A stretch of 64,000 nt of DNA from Streptomyces roseoverticillatus (GCF_000719265.1 NZ_JOFL01000009.1:62001-126000), one strand, 5' to 3'. Counted from the stretch's first letter, positions 25,154 to 34,827 are shown. The notes: generated by a model not told the origin, from the letters alone. Numbers and translations: made by a program.

Positions 25154-28093
25154 CTAGCGGGCTGTGGTTGCCTCGTACGCCTCCACCCCCCGCAGCGCGC
25201 CCCCGGACCCCTCGCCCTGCACGCGGACGAAACGGGTGTCCGGTGCGTCCATGCGCACCGCCTCCGTCCCGCCGGCGCCGGTGCCCCGGGCGGCCTCCCG
25301 CCAAGTGCGGCCGTCCGCAGACACCTGGACGCGGTAGCCGGCGGCCTTCTGACCGTCCCGCCCGTCCTGCCAGTGCAGCACCAGCCGCCCCAGCCGTACG
25401 GGGCGGGCCAGCTCCAGCTGCCGGGCGCCCTCGCCCGGGGAGCTCAGGGACGCGCCGCGCGCCAGGTCCGGGCCGCCGGCCCGCGGGTAGGCCCGTACGG
25501 TCAGGATCCGCTCCTGGTCGCCCAGGCGCACCGGCACGGCGAAGGTGCGGGCCGAGCCGCCCGCCGGGACCGCGAGCTCGATCCGGGCCGTGGCCACCCC
25601 GCCGCGCGCCACGCTCACCTCGGCGGGGGCCGTCACCCGGACCCCGTCGGGCGCCCGCACGGTGAGCTTCTCCCGCACCTGCTCCGGCCGCCGGTTGATC
25701 ATCCGTACGTCCACCGCCGCCGGGGCCCCGCCGAGCTCCGCGTCCGCCTCCGTGCGCGTGAGCTCGACGTCCGCCGTGGGCGTGTCCGCGAACCACGGGG
25801 CGAGCTCGTGGACGGGCGGCGGCGTGCCGTCCCCCTCCCACACCACCCGCAGCGCGTCCGCCTTCAGACCCTTGCCCGGCACCTGCGTCCAGCCGCTGTC
25901 CGACACCGCGCCCAGCGGCTGCCAGCCCTTGGCGACGTCATGCGCCCAGGCCGTGCCGCGCGCGCCCGGCGCCGGGGCGGTGAGCACCGTGACGGCCGTC
26001 AGCGGCCGCGGCCCGGCCAGCCGCACGGTCAGCGGCTCGCCCGCGGCGCCCGTGAACGCGGTGGCCGGGTCGCCGTCGGTCGCCGCGCCCGCCGAGCGCG
26101 CCGGCCGGTCCACGCCCGTCCAGCCGTTCGCCCGGGCCAGCGCCTGGTCCAGGAAGGGCGTGAGCACTCCCTTGCCGACCGTCACCGGGTTGTCCTTGAT
26201 CCGCTCGCGCAGCCGCTGCACGTCCAGCTGGGCCCGCCAGGCCCCCGCGCCGTCGCCGCGGGCCTGCGCGAGCAGCATGTCCAGCGCCCGCGCCCCGGCC
26301 TCGCCGTGCCGCGCGAGCTGCTCCAGCCACGGGCCGACCTCGTCGCCGAAGGTCCCCGACAGGCGCTGCGGGGCGTCCCGCATCGTGCCGAAGGCGGCCC
26401 GCAGCCGGCCCGCGGCCTCTTCGCGCGCCGTGGCGTCCGTCCCCGACAGGGCGGTCCAGAACGCGTCCAGCAGCGGGCGCAGGTACGCGGACTCCTCGCC
26501 GCCGAGCACCGACGACGCGTCGTTGCCCGCCAGCGCCCGCAGCGCCTCCCGGGTGCGCGCGTCCGGCCCCGCCAGGTCGTCGACCGCCGCCTGCCACGAC
26601 TCCTGAGGGCGGTAGCCGCGCGGGTTCCAGGCGTAGTCGGCCGCCGTGAACAGCGGGATCCGCGCGACCGCGGCCTGGGACGAGGCGTTGGCCAGCAGCG
26701 CGGCGGAGCCCGCCGCGACGGCCGGCTCGCGGCCGGTGTACGGGCCGAGGAAGATACGGTCCTGCGCGAAGTCGTTGACCGGGTAGTTGTCCATCGTCAC
26801 CAGCGGGTGCCCGAACGCCGCCCGGGCGTCGGACAGTTCACCCCCGGTGATGGTCTTCGGCACCACCCCGACGCCCGTCCACGCCACCTCCACGCGCGGG
26901 TCGAGCTGCTCCGCCAGCGCTCTGCGGAAGGCCGTCCGCCCGTCCTGGTAGTACTCGGTGGGCAGCAGCGACAGCGGGGCCGCCTCCGGGCCCTTCGCCG
27001 CCAGGTGCTCGGCCAGCGCGCCCGCGACCTTCGCCTGCGCCTTCGCCGCCGCCTTCGGCCCCGACCCGAACGCGTCCGCGTCCGCCCCGCAGTGCCACTC
27101 GCTGTAGCTCACGTCCTGGAACTGCAGCTGGAACGCCCGGAAGCCCAGCGCCCACATGCCGTCCACCTTGCGCTTGAGCGCCCGCAGGTCCTCCGCCGAC
27201 GAGAAGCACATGGCCTGCCCGGGCGTCACCGCCCAGCCCAGCGTCACGTGGTTGCGGCGCGCCCGCTCGGCCAGCGCCCGGAACTCCTCGCGCTGCGCCG
27301 CGGGATAGGCCGCGCGCCAGCGGGCCTGCCGGTACGGGTCGTCGCCCGGCGCGTACAGATAGCGGTTCTGCTTGGTGCGGCCCATGAAGTCCAGCTGCGC
27401 CAGCCGCTGCTCGCGCGTCCACGGTTCGCCGTAGAAGCCCTCGGACAGGCCCCGTACCGCCGTGCCCGGCCAGTCGCGCACCACCGCTCCCGCGAAGCCC
27501 TTCGCGCCGCCCCGCTCCACCGTCAGCTGACGCAGCGTCTGCACCGCGTGGAACAGCCCGTCGGCGCCCGCGCCCGCGAGCGCCGCCGTCGGCCGGCCCG
27601 CCACCTGACCCGTCGCCAGCCGGTAGCCTCCGGCCGGGAGGTCCCCGGCCTCCGGCGCGCCCAGCGCCCGCAGCGCCTCCTCGGCGCCCTTCCCGCCCGC
27701 GTAGACGATCAGCCCGCTCGGGGGCGGCGTCCCGCCGGGGGCCGCGTCCACGACCGTACGGGCGCCCGCCGCGTGCAGCACGTCCCGCAGCGCCTCGACC
27801 GCGTACGGGTCCGTGCCCGGCTCCGCCATCAGCGTCACCTCGTCGCCGGCCGGGGCGAACGAGCCGAGCGCGCGCGAGGCCTGGGGCCGCGGCCACACCG
27901 GCGGCAGCGCGCCGTCGCTCTGCGGGTCGGTCGCGGCGGCGGTCGCGTCGCCCGGGCGGGGCGCCGCGGCGGTCCCGGGCGCGCCCGCCAGCAGGCCGCT
28001 GAGCAGGGCCGCCGCCAGGACGGTCACCCCGGCCCGCCGGGGGCGCGCGGGCCCGTGGCCGCCGGGTGAGGAGTCGCTGCCCCGGAAGTGCAC
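25154..28093 (-). CDS. Secreted GH84 beta-N-acetylglucosaminidase-like protein
   Basis: A 979-aa exported protein. The signal peptide spans about 1-44. A GH84 N-terminal domain (60-205) is followed by the catalytic barrel (about 210-480) with GLSEGFYGEPW, LPTEYYQDG, WTGVGVV and DNYPVNDF, all GH84 hallmarks. A helical region follows, then beta domains and a C-terminal F5/8-type carbohydrate-binding module ending WREAARG...RFVRVQGEG. GH84 enzymes remove N-acetylglucosamine from glycans or glycoproteins by substrate assistance. The usual Asp-Asp catalytic pair reads Gln326-Asp327 here (QLQFQDVSY), so the polarising Asp is missing. The GTG start has GGGAG upstream. Confidence 0.87.
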   Translation of the reverse strand: MHFRGSDSSPGGHGPARPRRAGVTVLAAALLSGLLAGAPGTAAAPRPGDATAAATDPQSDGALPPVWPRPQASRALGSFAPAGDEVTLMAEPGTDPYAVEALRDVLHAAGARTVVDAAPGGTPPPSGLIVYAGGKGAEEALRALGAPEAGDLPAGGYRLATGQVAGRPTAALAGAGADGLFHAVQTLRQLTVERGGAKGFAGAVVRDWPGTAVRGLSEGFYGEPWTREQRLAQLDFMGRTKQNRYLYAPGDDPYRQARWRAAYPAAQREEFRALAERARRNHVTLGWAVTPGQAMCFSSAEDLRALKRKVDGMWALGFRAFQLQFQDVSYSEWHCGADADAFGSGPKAAAKAQAKVAGALAEHLAAKGPEAAPLSLLPTEYYQDGRTAFRRALAEQLDPRVEVAWTGVGVVPKTITGGELSDARAAFGHPLVTMDNYPVNDFAQDRIFLGPYTGREPAVAAGSAALLANASSQAAVARIPLFTAADYAWNPRGYRPQESWQAAVDDLAGPDARTREALRALAGNDASSVLGGEESAYLRPLLDAFWTALSGTDATAREEAAGRLRAAFGTMRDAPQRLSGTFGDEVGPWLEQLARHGEAGARALDMLLAQARGDGAGAWRAQLDVQRLRERIKDNPVTVGKGVLTPFLDQALARANGWTGVDRPARSAGAATDGDPATAFTGAAGEPLTVRLAGPRPLTAVTVLTAPAPGARGTAWAHDVAKGWQPLGAVSDSGWTQVPGKGLKADALRVVWEGDGTPPPVHELAPWFADTPTADVELTRTEADAELGGAPAAVDVRMINRRPEQVREKLTVRAPDGVRVTAPAEVSVARGGVATARIELAVPAGGSARTFAVPVRLGDQERILTVRAYPRAGGPDLARGASLSSPGEGARQLELARPVRLGRLVLHWQDGRDGQKAAGYRVQVSADGRTWREAARGTGAGGTEAVRMDAPDTRFVRVQGEGSGGALRGVEAYEATTAR

Positions 28094-28300
28094 GGCCGTC
28101 TCCCTCGCCTCGCGGTACTCCGGACGGGGGCGAGCCCATCACCAGCCGGTGAACGTGTCAACGCACGTGACCGAAGTGCCTGTATTGCCCGGCGCGTCGA
28201 CGGCGAAAGCCGAACGTCCGCGGGTGAACGGGAATTCGAGTGGTGTCCCGCCGCCCGGCGGCGGGTACGGCCTTCGGCACGGACACCTGCGGAGGTGGTG

Positions 28301-30433
28301 ATGGCCGAGGTGCTCACGGCCAGAGCGCGGCTCGCCGCACTGCACGGCATCGCGACGTCATACAGCCCCGCGCCCGGCCGCAGCGTGGAGGTGCCCGAGG
28401 ACACCGTCGTCGCGGTCCTCGCCGCGCTCGGCGTCGACGCCGCCACGCCCGCCTCCGTGCGCGACGCCCTGGCCGCCCACGAGGACGCGGCCCGGCGCAG
28501 GCTGCTGCCCGCCACCGTGGTCCTGCGCGCGGGGCGCGGCGCGCTGCCCGTCCTGCCGCCCGGCACCGAGGCGTGCGTGGAGACCGAGGACGGCGCGGTC
28601 GTCGTCCTGGACCCCGCCTCCGGCGGCCCCGGGGCGGGCGGCGCCGGGGCGGCCTCCGCGTACGCCCCCGGCGCGCTCCCGCTCGGCACGCACCTGCTGC
28701 GCGCCCACGCCCCCGACGGCCGCACCGCCGCCGCGCCCCTGATCGTCGCCCCGGACCGCCTGCCCGCCCCGCCCGCGCGCGGCCACGGCTTCCTCGTCCA
28801 GCTCTACTCCCTGCTCTCCGCCCACTCGTGGGGCATGGGCGACCTCGGTGACCTGGCCGCGCTCGCCGCCTGGTCCGGCCGCGCCTTCGGCACGGACTTC
28901 GTCCAGGTCAACCCCCTGCACGCGGCCGTCCCCGGCGCCGGAGGCGCCCCCACCGACCCCTCGCCCTACCGGCCCTCGTCCCGCCGCTTCCCCGACCCCG
29001 TCCACCTGCGCGTCGCGGACGTCCCCGAGTTCGCCCTGCTCACCGGCGAGGCGCGCGAGCGCGCCGGAGGCCTCCTCGGCCGGGCCGCCGCCCTGCGCGA
29101 CGCCGTCCTCCACAAGGGCGAGCTCATCGACCGCGACGCCGCCTGGGAGCTCAAGCGGCGCGCCCTGGAGCTCGTCCGCACCGTGCCGCTCGCCCCCGCC
29201 CGCCGCGCCGCCTACGAGGCCTTCGTCGCCGAACAGGGCCGCGCCCTCGACGACCACTGCGCCTGGAACGCCCTCGCCGAGGTGCACGGCCCGCACTGGC
29301 GCTCCTGGCCCGGAGGGCTCGCCGACCCCCGCTCCGCCGGCACCGCCCGCGCCCGCACCGCCCTCGCCGGCCGCATCGGCTTCCACCGCTGGCTCGCCTG
29401 GCTCACCGACCAGCAGCTCGCCGCCGCCCAGCGCGCCGCCCGCGCCGCCGGCATGCGCATCGGCCTCGTCCACGACCTCGCCGTCGGCGTCCACCCCTCC
29501 GGCGCGGACACCTGGGCGCAGCAGGACGCCTACGCCGCCGGCATGTCCGTCGGCGCCCCGCCCGACGCCTTCAGCCCCCGCGGCCAGGACTGGGGCCTGC
29601 CGCCCTGGCGCCCCGACGCCCTGGAGGCCGGCGGCTACCGCCCCTACCGCGAGCTGCTGCGCGGCCTCCTGCGGCACGCCGGCGGCCTGCGCGTCGACCA
29701 CGTCATGGGCCTCTTCCGGCTCTGGTGGGTGCCGGAGGGCGAGGAGCCCACGCGCGGCACCTACGTGCGCTACGACCCCGAGGCCATGCTCGGCGTCCTC
29801 GCCCTGGAGGCGCACCGGGCGGGCGCCACCGTGGTGGGCGAGGACCTCGGCACGGTCGGGCCCGGGGTGCGCGAGGCCCTGGCCGAGCGCGGGGTGCTCG
29901 GGACGTCCGTGCTGTGGTTCGAGCGGGACTACGGGTCCGGCACGGCCGCGCCTCTGCCGCCCGGCCGGTGGCGCCCCGGCTGCCTCGCCACGGCCACCAC
30001 GCACGACCTGCCCAGCACGGCCGCCCGGCTCACCGGCGACCACGTCGGCCTGCGCCACCGGCTCGGGCTGCTCACCCGCCCCCTCGCCGAGGAGCGGCGC
30101 GAGGACGCCCGCGAGGTGGGGGAGTGGCTGGAGCTCTTCGCACGGCTCGGGCTCCTGCCCGGGGGGCCGTACGGCGAGGACGACGAGGAGGCGCTCGTCC
30201 TGGCCGTCCACCGCTACCTGCTGCGCACCCCCGCCCGCCTCGTCGGCGTCTGGCTGCCCGACGCCGTCGGGGACCGCCGCCCGCAGAACGTGCCCGGCAC
30301 GTGGGACCAGTACCCCAACTGGCGGCTGCCCGTCGCCGGGCCCGGCGGGCGCCCGCTGTCCCTGGAGGAGCTGATGGCCTCGCCCCGGCTGCGGGCCCTG
30401 ATGGCCGAGGTGGGAGCGGGGAGGGAGCCGTAG
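28301..30433 (+). CDS. malQ: 4-alpha-glucanotransferase (amylomaltase)
   Basis: A 710-aa GH77 disproportionating enzyme that transfers alpha-1,4-glucan segments between maltodextrins in the cytoplasm. The family-specific N-terminal extension (1-150) is typical of actinobacterial and E. coli MalQ. The barrel carries nucleophile Asp466 (GLRVDHVMGLF), acid/base Glu514 (VVGEDLGTV) and Asp569 (TTHDLPST). GGAGG precedes the ATG by 5 bases. It is divergent from the GH84 gene; the 207 bases between contain both promoters and no other gene. No maltose-uptake genes lie nearby, so it probably acts in glycogen/maltodextrin turnover. Confidence 0.92.
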   Translation: MAEVLTARARLAALHGIATSYSPAPGRSVEVPEDTVVAVLAALGVDAATPASVRDALAAHEDAARRRLLPATVVLRAGRGALPVLPPGTEACVETEDGAVVVLDPASGGPGAGGAGAASAYAPGALPLGTHLLRAHAPDGRTAAAPLIVAPDRLPAPPARGHGFLVQLYSLLSAHSWGMGDLGDLAALAAWSGRAFGTDFVQVNPLHAAVPGAGGAPTDPSPYRPSSRRFPDPVHLRVADVPEFALLTGEARERAGGLLGRAAALRDAVLHKGELIDRDAAWELKRRALELVRTVPLAPARRAAYEAFVAEQGRALDDHCAWNALAEVHGPHWRSWPGGLADPRSAGTARARTALAGRIGFHRWLAWLTDQQLAAAQRAARAAGMRIGLVHDLAVGVHPSGADTWAQQDAYAAGMSVGAPPDAFSPRGQDWGLPPWRPDALEAGGYRPYRELLRGLLRHAGGLRVDHVMGLFRLWWVPEGEEPTRGTYVRYDPEAMLGVLALEAHRAGATVVGEDLGTVGPGVREALAERGVLGTSVLWFERDYGSGTAAPLPPGRWRPGCLATATTHDLPSTAARLTGDHVGLRHRLGLLTRPLAEERREDAREVGEWLELFARLGLLPGGPYGEDDEEALVLAVHRYLLRTPARLVGVWLPDAVGDRRPQNVPGTWDQYPNWRLPVAGPGGRPLSLEELMASPRLRALMAEVGAGREP

Positions 30434-30482
30434 CCCCACCCCCGGGCGCGCGGGCCTCTTATGCTCCCGATATCTTGAGGCC

Positions 30483-30749
30483 GTGAGCTCTAAGAACAAG
30501 AACGCCGTGCGAGCCGGTGCCATCTCGGCCGGCACGCTGCTGATGCTGCTGATGTCGTCCCCCGCGTTCGCGCTCACCCGCGACGACGGTGACGACCCGG
30601 GTCCGGGCCTGAGCGTGATCAACACGCTCGGCCTCTACGTCGCCGCGCCGATCGTCCTCTTCCTGGTGATCGCCGGCCTCACGATGGTCGCCGCCAGGCA
30701 CTCGGACAACCCGCACACCGTCGACACCCACCACCCGCGCACGCGCTAG
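30483..30749 (+). CDS. Small conserved membrane protein
   Basis: An 88-aa protein with a hydrophobic helix near 11-30 (ending SSPAFA, possibly a cleavable signal) and a second helix near 47-70, then a His-rich tail. I do not recognise a function; similar short two-helix proteins are common in Streptomyces core genomes. TATCTT (30471-30476) lies 6 bases before the GTG, suggesting a leaderless mRNA, though GAGG is also present. It follows malQ by 49 bases and ends at a strong terminator. Confidence 0.7.
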   Translation: MSSKNKNAVRAGAISAGTLLMLLMSSPAFALTRDDGDDPGPGLSVINTLGLYVAAPIVLFLVIAGLTMVAARHSDNPHTVDTHHPRTR

Positions 30750-30768
30750 CCGCCGCTTCCCCCGCTTC

Positions 30769-30811
30769 AGCCCGGTGCCCCCGGTCCTTCAAGGACCGGG
30801 GGCACCGGGCT
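30769..30811 (+). terminator. Rho-independent terminator
   Basis: A perfect 21-base inverted repeat (30769-30789 and 30791-30811) runs into TTTT, a strong intrinsic terminator for malQ and the small membrane protein. Confidence 0.9.
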
Positions 30812-30858
30812 TTTGCGCGTGTGTTCCCGGCCTCATTTCCGGAACTGGGGATTTCGCT

Positions 30859-30902
30859 TTACGGGCCGCGTAACCTACGGTGTCGTAACCTACGCAGCCG
30901 TA
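30859..30902. promoter_or_regulatory. Three phased palindromes over the desaturase promoter
   Basis: TTACG-N5-CGTAA (30859-30873), TACG-N4-CGTA (30876-30887) and TACG-N4-CGTA (30891-30902) repeat with a 15-base spacing; the unit GTAACCTACG occurs twice. They cover the -35 region and reach the -10 box of the acyl-ACP desaturase gene, so a cooperative repressor is likely. I recognise no named regulator. Confidence 0.65.
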
Positions 30903-30904
30903 AG

Positions 30905-30910
30905 TACGAT
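30905..30910 (+). promoter_or_regulatory. -10 box of the desaturase gene
   Basis: TACGAT fits the TANNNT consensus and lies 18 bases before the GTG start, leaving a leader of about a dozen bases that contains the ribosome site TGGAG. Confidence 0.5.
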
Positions 30911-30928
30911 CTTCCCCTGGAGCTGTCC

Positions 30929-31903
30929 GTGACCATCGCCCCCCTCCGCCACCATGCCCGGGCCGTGTGGAGCGACAGCCGCCTGCTGTACGCGCTCGAA
31001 GAGGTCGTCGAGACCGAGCTCAACCGGCACCTGAAGGTCGCCAAGGAGTGGATGCCGCACGAGTACGTGCCCTGGAGCGACGGGCGCAACTTCGACGGCA
31101 TCATGGGCGGGGAGGCCTGGGCGCCCGAGCAGTCCAAGGTCACCGACATCGGCCGCACCGCGCTCGTCGTCAACCTGCTGACCGAGGACAACCTCCCCAG
31201 CTACCACCACGAGATCGCCCAGCTCTTCGGCCGCGACGGCGCCTGGGGCACGTGGGTGCACCGCTGGACCGCGGAGGAGGGCCGGCACGGCATCGTCATG
31301 CGGGACTACCTGCTGACCTCGCGGGCCGTTGACCCCGTCGCCCTGGAGCGGTTCCGGATGTCGCACATGAGCGAGGGCTTCGAATCCGACAACCGGCACA
31401 GCATGCTGCACTCCGTCGCGTACGTGGCCTTCCAGGAGCTCGCCACCCGGATCTCCCACCGCAACACCGGCCACCACTCCGGCGACCCCGTCTGCGACCG
31501 GATGCTCGCCCGCATCGCCACGGACGAGAACCTCCACATGGTCTTCTACCGCAACCTGCTCGGAAAGGCGTTCGAGCTCGCGCCGGACCAGACGATGTCG
31601 GCCGTCCGCGACGTCGTCGTGGGCTTCCGGATGCCCGGCCACGGCATCCCCGGCTTCGAGCGGGCCGCGGCCCAGATGGCGATCGGCGGGATCTACAACC
31701 TGCGCATCCACCACGACGACGTGCTCCAGCCGGTGCTGCGCTTCCTGAAGGTCCTGGACATCACCGGCCTGGGCCCGGACGGCCTCCAGGCCCAGGAGGA
31801 ACTGGGCCTGTTCATGAACGGCCTGGACGACCAGGCGACGAAGTTCGACGAGCGGCGCGCGGCGTTGCTGGCGCGACGCGCGGCCCGGGCCGAGCAGGCC
31901 TGA
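30929..31903 (+). CDS. Acyl-ACP desaturase (soluble di-iron)
   Basis: A 324-aa soluble di-iron desaturase that introduces a double bond into acyl-ACP, adjusting membrane fluidity. Iron-ligand motifs of the ferritin-like fold are visible: EVVETEL near 20, EEGRHG near 113-118 and DENLHM near 195-200, supplying the paired ExxH ligands. Length fits the FA_desaturase_2 family and there are no membrane helices. The GTG at 30929 has TGGAG seven bases upstream; the in-frame ORF extends to 30821 but that part covers the promoter. The three phased palindromes upstream suggest tight control, perhaps by a fatty-acid or temperature-responsive regulator. Confidence 0.9.
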   Translation: MTIAPLRHHARAVWSDSRLLYALEEVVETELNRHLKVAKEWMPHEYVPWSDGRNFDGIMGGEAWAPEQSKVTDIGRTALVVNLLTEDNLPSYHHEIAQLFGRDGAWGTWVHRWTAEEGRHGIVMRDYLLTSRAVDPVALERFRMSHMSEGFESDNRHSMLHSVAYVAFQELATRISHRNTGHHSGDPVCDRMLARIATDENLHMVFYRNLLGKAFELAPDQTMSAVRDVVVGFRMPGHGIPGFERAAAQMAIGGIYNLRIHHDDVLQPVLRFLKVLDITGLGPDGLQAQEELGLFMNGLDDQATKFDERRAALLARRAARAEQA

Positions 31904-32067
31904 GCCTCGCGGCCGGGCCCGTACGCCTGTCCCTGGTTGTGAGGCCATGCCTCGCATTCCCGCCGCGACGGTGATCAGCCGCAATGGCGGCATCCGGCGG
32001 TGCCGGGCCTACCTGAGCCCGTACGGCACCGCCGGACCGCGCCATGGGGGTTTCTCGCCGCTGCGGC

Positions 32068-32096
32068 GGGGTCAAGGGTGCGAGCACCCTTGACCC
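32068..32096. terminator. Bidirectional terminator
   Basis: Arms of 14 bases (32068-32081 and 32083-32096, with a tight turn) form a perfect hairpin between the convergent desaturase and pepN genes. A diverged copy of the CGCCGNTGCGGCGG element adjoins it at about 32056-32070. Confidence 0.7.
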
Positions 32097-32168
32097 CGTG
32101 CGCGCCCCGTCCGGAGGGCAGGCCGCGGGGTGAAGGGCGCGTACCCCGCACCCTTCGCGCAGCGAGCG

Positions 32169-34739
32169 TCAGCTCGCCGCGGCCGCGTCCGCCGCCTGCG
32201 CCCGCAGCGCCCGCTCGACGCCCGAGCGGGACTCCATCACCAGACGCCGCAGCGCAGCGTTCGGCGACGCCGAGGACAGCCACGCGTCCGTCGTGTCCAG
32301 GGTCTCCTGGGAGACGAGGAGCGCGGGGTACAGCCCGACCGCGATCTGCTGGGCGATCTCGTGGCTGCGGGTCTCCCACACGGGCTTGACCGCGGCGAAG
32401 TACTTCTCGACGTAGGGCGCGAGCAGCTCCCGCTGGTCCGACTGGACGAAGCCGCCGATGACGGCTTCCTGCACCGCGTTGGGCAGGTCGGCCGACTCGA
32501 CGACCGACTTCCACGCGGCGTCCTTCGCCTCGGCGGTGGGCCGGGAGGCCCGCGCCGCCGCCGCGTACCGCTCGCCCGCGGAGGTCCGGTCGCGGTCGAG
32601 CTCCGCCGCGATGGCGGCCTCGCCGGCCCGGCCGGTGGCCGCGAGGCGGCCCAGCAGCGCCCAGCGCAGCTCCGTGTCGACGGCGAGGCCGTCGACCTTC
32701 TCGGTGCCGTCGAGGAGCCCCTGCAGCAGGTCGAGCTGCTCGTCGGTGCGGGCCGTGGCGGCGAAGGCCCGGGCCCAGGCGAGCTGGTGGTCGCTGCCCG
32801 GCTGCGCGGACTTCAGGTGCGCGAGGGTCGCCTCGGTCCACTGGGCGAGCCCGGTGGTACGCCACTCGGGGGCGGCGTACAGGTCCATGGCGAGCTTCAC
32901 CTGCCGCTGCAGCGACTGGACGACGCCGATGTCCGACTCCTTGGCGATGCCGGAGAGGACGAGCGCGAGGTAGTCGCGGGCGGCGAGCTCGCCGTCGCGC
33001 GTCATGTCCCACGCGGAGGCCCAGCACAGGGCGCGCGGCAGGGACTCGGCGAAGTCGCCGAGGTGGGCGGTGACGGTCGCCAGCGACTGCTCGTCGAGGC
33101 GGACCTTCGCGTACGACAGGTCGTCGTCGTTGAGCAGCACGACTGCCGGCCGGGCTTTGCCGGCGAGCGCGTCGACGGGCGTCAGCTCGCCGTCGATGTC
33201 GAGCTCGATCCGCTCCTTGCGGATGAGCTTGCCGCCCTCCAGCTCGTACAGGCCGACGGCGATCCGGTGCGGCCGCAGCGTCGGCTCGCCCTTGGCGCCG
33301 GCGGGCAGCGCGGGCGCTTCCTGGCGGACGGCGAAGGAGGTGATGACGCCGGACGCGTCGGTCTCGATCTCCGGGCGCAGGATGTTGATGCCGGCGGTCT
33401 CCAGCCACAGCTTCGACCACGTGGTCAGGTCGCGGCCGGAGGTCTTCTCCAGCGCGCCGAGCAGGTCGGTGAGGCGGGTGTTGCCGTAGGCGTGCTCCTT
33501 GAAGTACGCCTGGACGCCGCGGAAGAACGCGTCCTCACCCACGTAGGCGACGAGCTGCTTGAGGACGGACGCGCCCTTGGCGTAGGTGATTCCGTCGAAG
33601 TTGACGAGGACGTCGTCCAGGTCGCGGATCTCGGCCATGATCGGGTGGGTGGAGGGCAGCTGGTCCTGCCGGTACGCCCAGGTCTTCATGGAGTTCGCGA
33701 AGGTGGTCCACGCGTGGGGCCACCGCGAGCCCGGGGCGGAGGCCTGGCAGGCGATCGAGGTGAAGGTGGCGAACGACTCGTTCAGCCACAGGTCGTTCCA
33801 CCACTCCATGGTGACGAGGTCGCCGAACCACATGTGGGCCAGCTCGTGCAGGATCGTCTCGGCCCGCGTCTCGTACGCGGCGTCCGTCACCTTCGAGCGG
33901 AAGACGTACTGGTCGCGGATGGTGACCGCGCCGGCGTTCTCCATCGCGCCCGCGTTGAACTCCGGCACGAACAGCTGGTCGTACTTCGGGAACGGGTAGG
34001 CGTAGGCGAACTTCTCCTCGAACCAGTCGAAGCCCTGCCGCGTCACCTCGAAGATGTGGTCCGCGTCCAGGAACTCGGCCAGCGAGGGGCGGCAGTAGAT
34101 GCCCAGCGGAATGCTGCGGCCGTCCTTCTCGTACGTGCTGTGCACGCTGTGGTACGGGCCGGCGATCAGGGCCGTGATGTACGTGGAGATCCGCTGCGTC
34201 GGCGCGAAGCGCCAGACGTTGTCGGCGGGCCGCTCGGGGGTCGGCGAGTTGGAGATGACCGTCCAGCCCTCGGGCGCCTTCACGGTGAAGGTGAAGACGG
34301 CCTTCAGGTCGGGCTGCTCGAACGACGCGAAGACGCGCCGCGCGTCCGGCACCTCGAACTGCGTGTACAGATAGGCCTGCTGGTCGACGGGGTCGACGAA
34401 GCGGTGCAGGCCCTCGCCGGTGTTGGTGTAGGCGCAGTCCGCGACGACCTTCAGCTCGTTGCGGCCGGCCACCAGGCCCGGCAGCGCGATCCGGCTGTCC
34501 GCGAACACCTCGGCCACGTCGAGGGCGGTCCCGTTCAGCACGACCTCGTGCACCGTGGGCGCCACCAGATCGATGAACGTCCCGCCCGCCTCGGCCGCGT
34601 CGAACCGCACCACGGTCTCGGAGCGGTAGGTGCCTCCCTCCTGCGCGCCGGAGAGATCGAGCTCGATCTCGTACGCGTCGACGGTCAGCAGACCAGCCCT
34701 CCGCTGCGCCTCTTCGCGGGTCAGATTCGTTCCAGGCAC
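32169..34739 (-). CDS. pepN: Aminopeptidase N (M1 family), first copy
   Basis: An 856-aa zinc aminopeptidase that removes N-terminal residues from peptides in the cytoplasm. The substrate motif GAMEN is followed by the zinc site HELAH (His298, Glu299, His302) and Glu321 eighteen residues on, the exact M1 spacing. The N-terminal beta domain starts LTREEAQRRAG and the C-terminal part is the ERAP1-like helical domain. Length matches actinobacterial PepN. The GTG start has AAGGAG upstream. A clear paralogue lies at 44455-47049. Confidence 0.94.
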   Translation of the reverse strand: MPGTNLTREEAQRRAGLLTVDAYEIELDLSGAQEGGTYRSETVVRFDAAEAGGTFIDLVAPTVHEVVLNGTALDVAEVFADSRIALPGLVAGRNELKVVADCAYTNTGEGLHRFVDPVDQQAYLYTQFEVPDARRVFASFEQPDLKAVFTFTVKAPEGWTVISNSPTPERPADNVWRFAPTQRISTYITALIAGPYHSVHSTYEKDGRSIPLGIYCRPSLAEFLDADHIFEVTRQGFDWFEEKFAYAYPFPKYDQLFVPEFNAGAMENAGAVTIRDQYVFRSKVTDAAYETRAETILHELAHMWFGDLVTMEWWNDLWLNESFATFTSIACQASAPGSRWPHAWTTFANSMKTWAYRQDQLPSTHPIMAEIRDLDDVLVNFDGITYAKGASVLKQLVAYVGEDAFFRGVQAYFKEHAYGNTRLTDLLGALEKTSGRDLTTWSKLWLETAGINILRPEIETDASGVITSFAVRQEAPALPAGAKGEPTLRPHRIAVGLYELEGGKLIRKERIELDIDGELTPVDALAGKARPAVVLLNDDDLSYAKVRLDEQSLATVTAHLGDFAESLPRALCWASAWDMTRDGELAARDYLALVLSGIAKESDIGVVQSLQRQVKLAMDLYAAPEWRTTGLAQWTEATLAHLKSAQPGSDHQLAWARAFAATARTDEQLDLLQGLLDGTEKVDGLAVDTELRWALLGRLAATGRAGEAAIAAELDRDRTSAGERYAAAARASRPTAEAKDAAWKSVVESADLPNAVQEAVIGGFVQSDQRELLAPYVEKYFAAVKPVWETRSHEIAQQIAVGLYPALLVSQETLDTTDAWLSSASPNAALRRLVMESRSGVERALRAQAADAAAAS

Positions 34740-34827
34740 CTGGGCATCTCCTTAACTTCGCGACTTTCCGGCCATCCTTCCACGCCGGGTGCCCGGGGCG
34801 CCCGCACTGTTTTCCGCAAGCGAAATG

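Noticed and set aside
28358..30625. Long minus-strand ORF opposite malQ
   Set aside because: Antisense to MalQ whose catalytic residues are all present; no family features.
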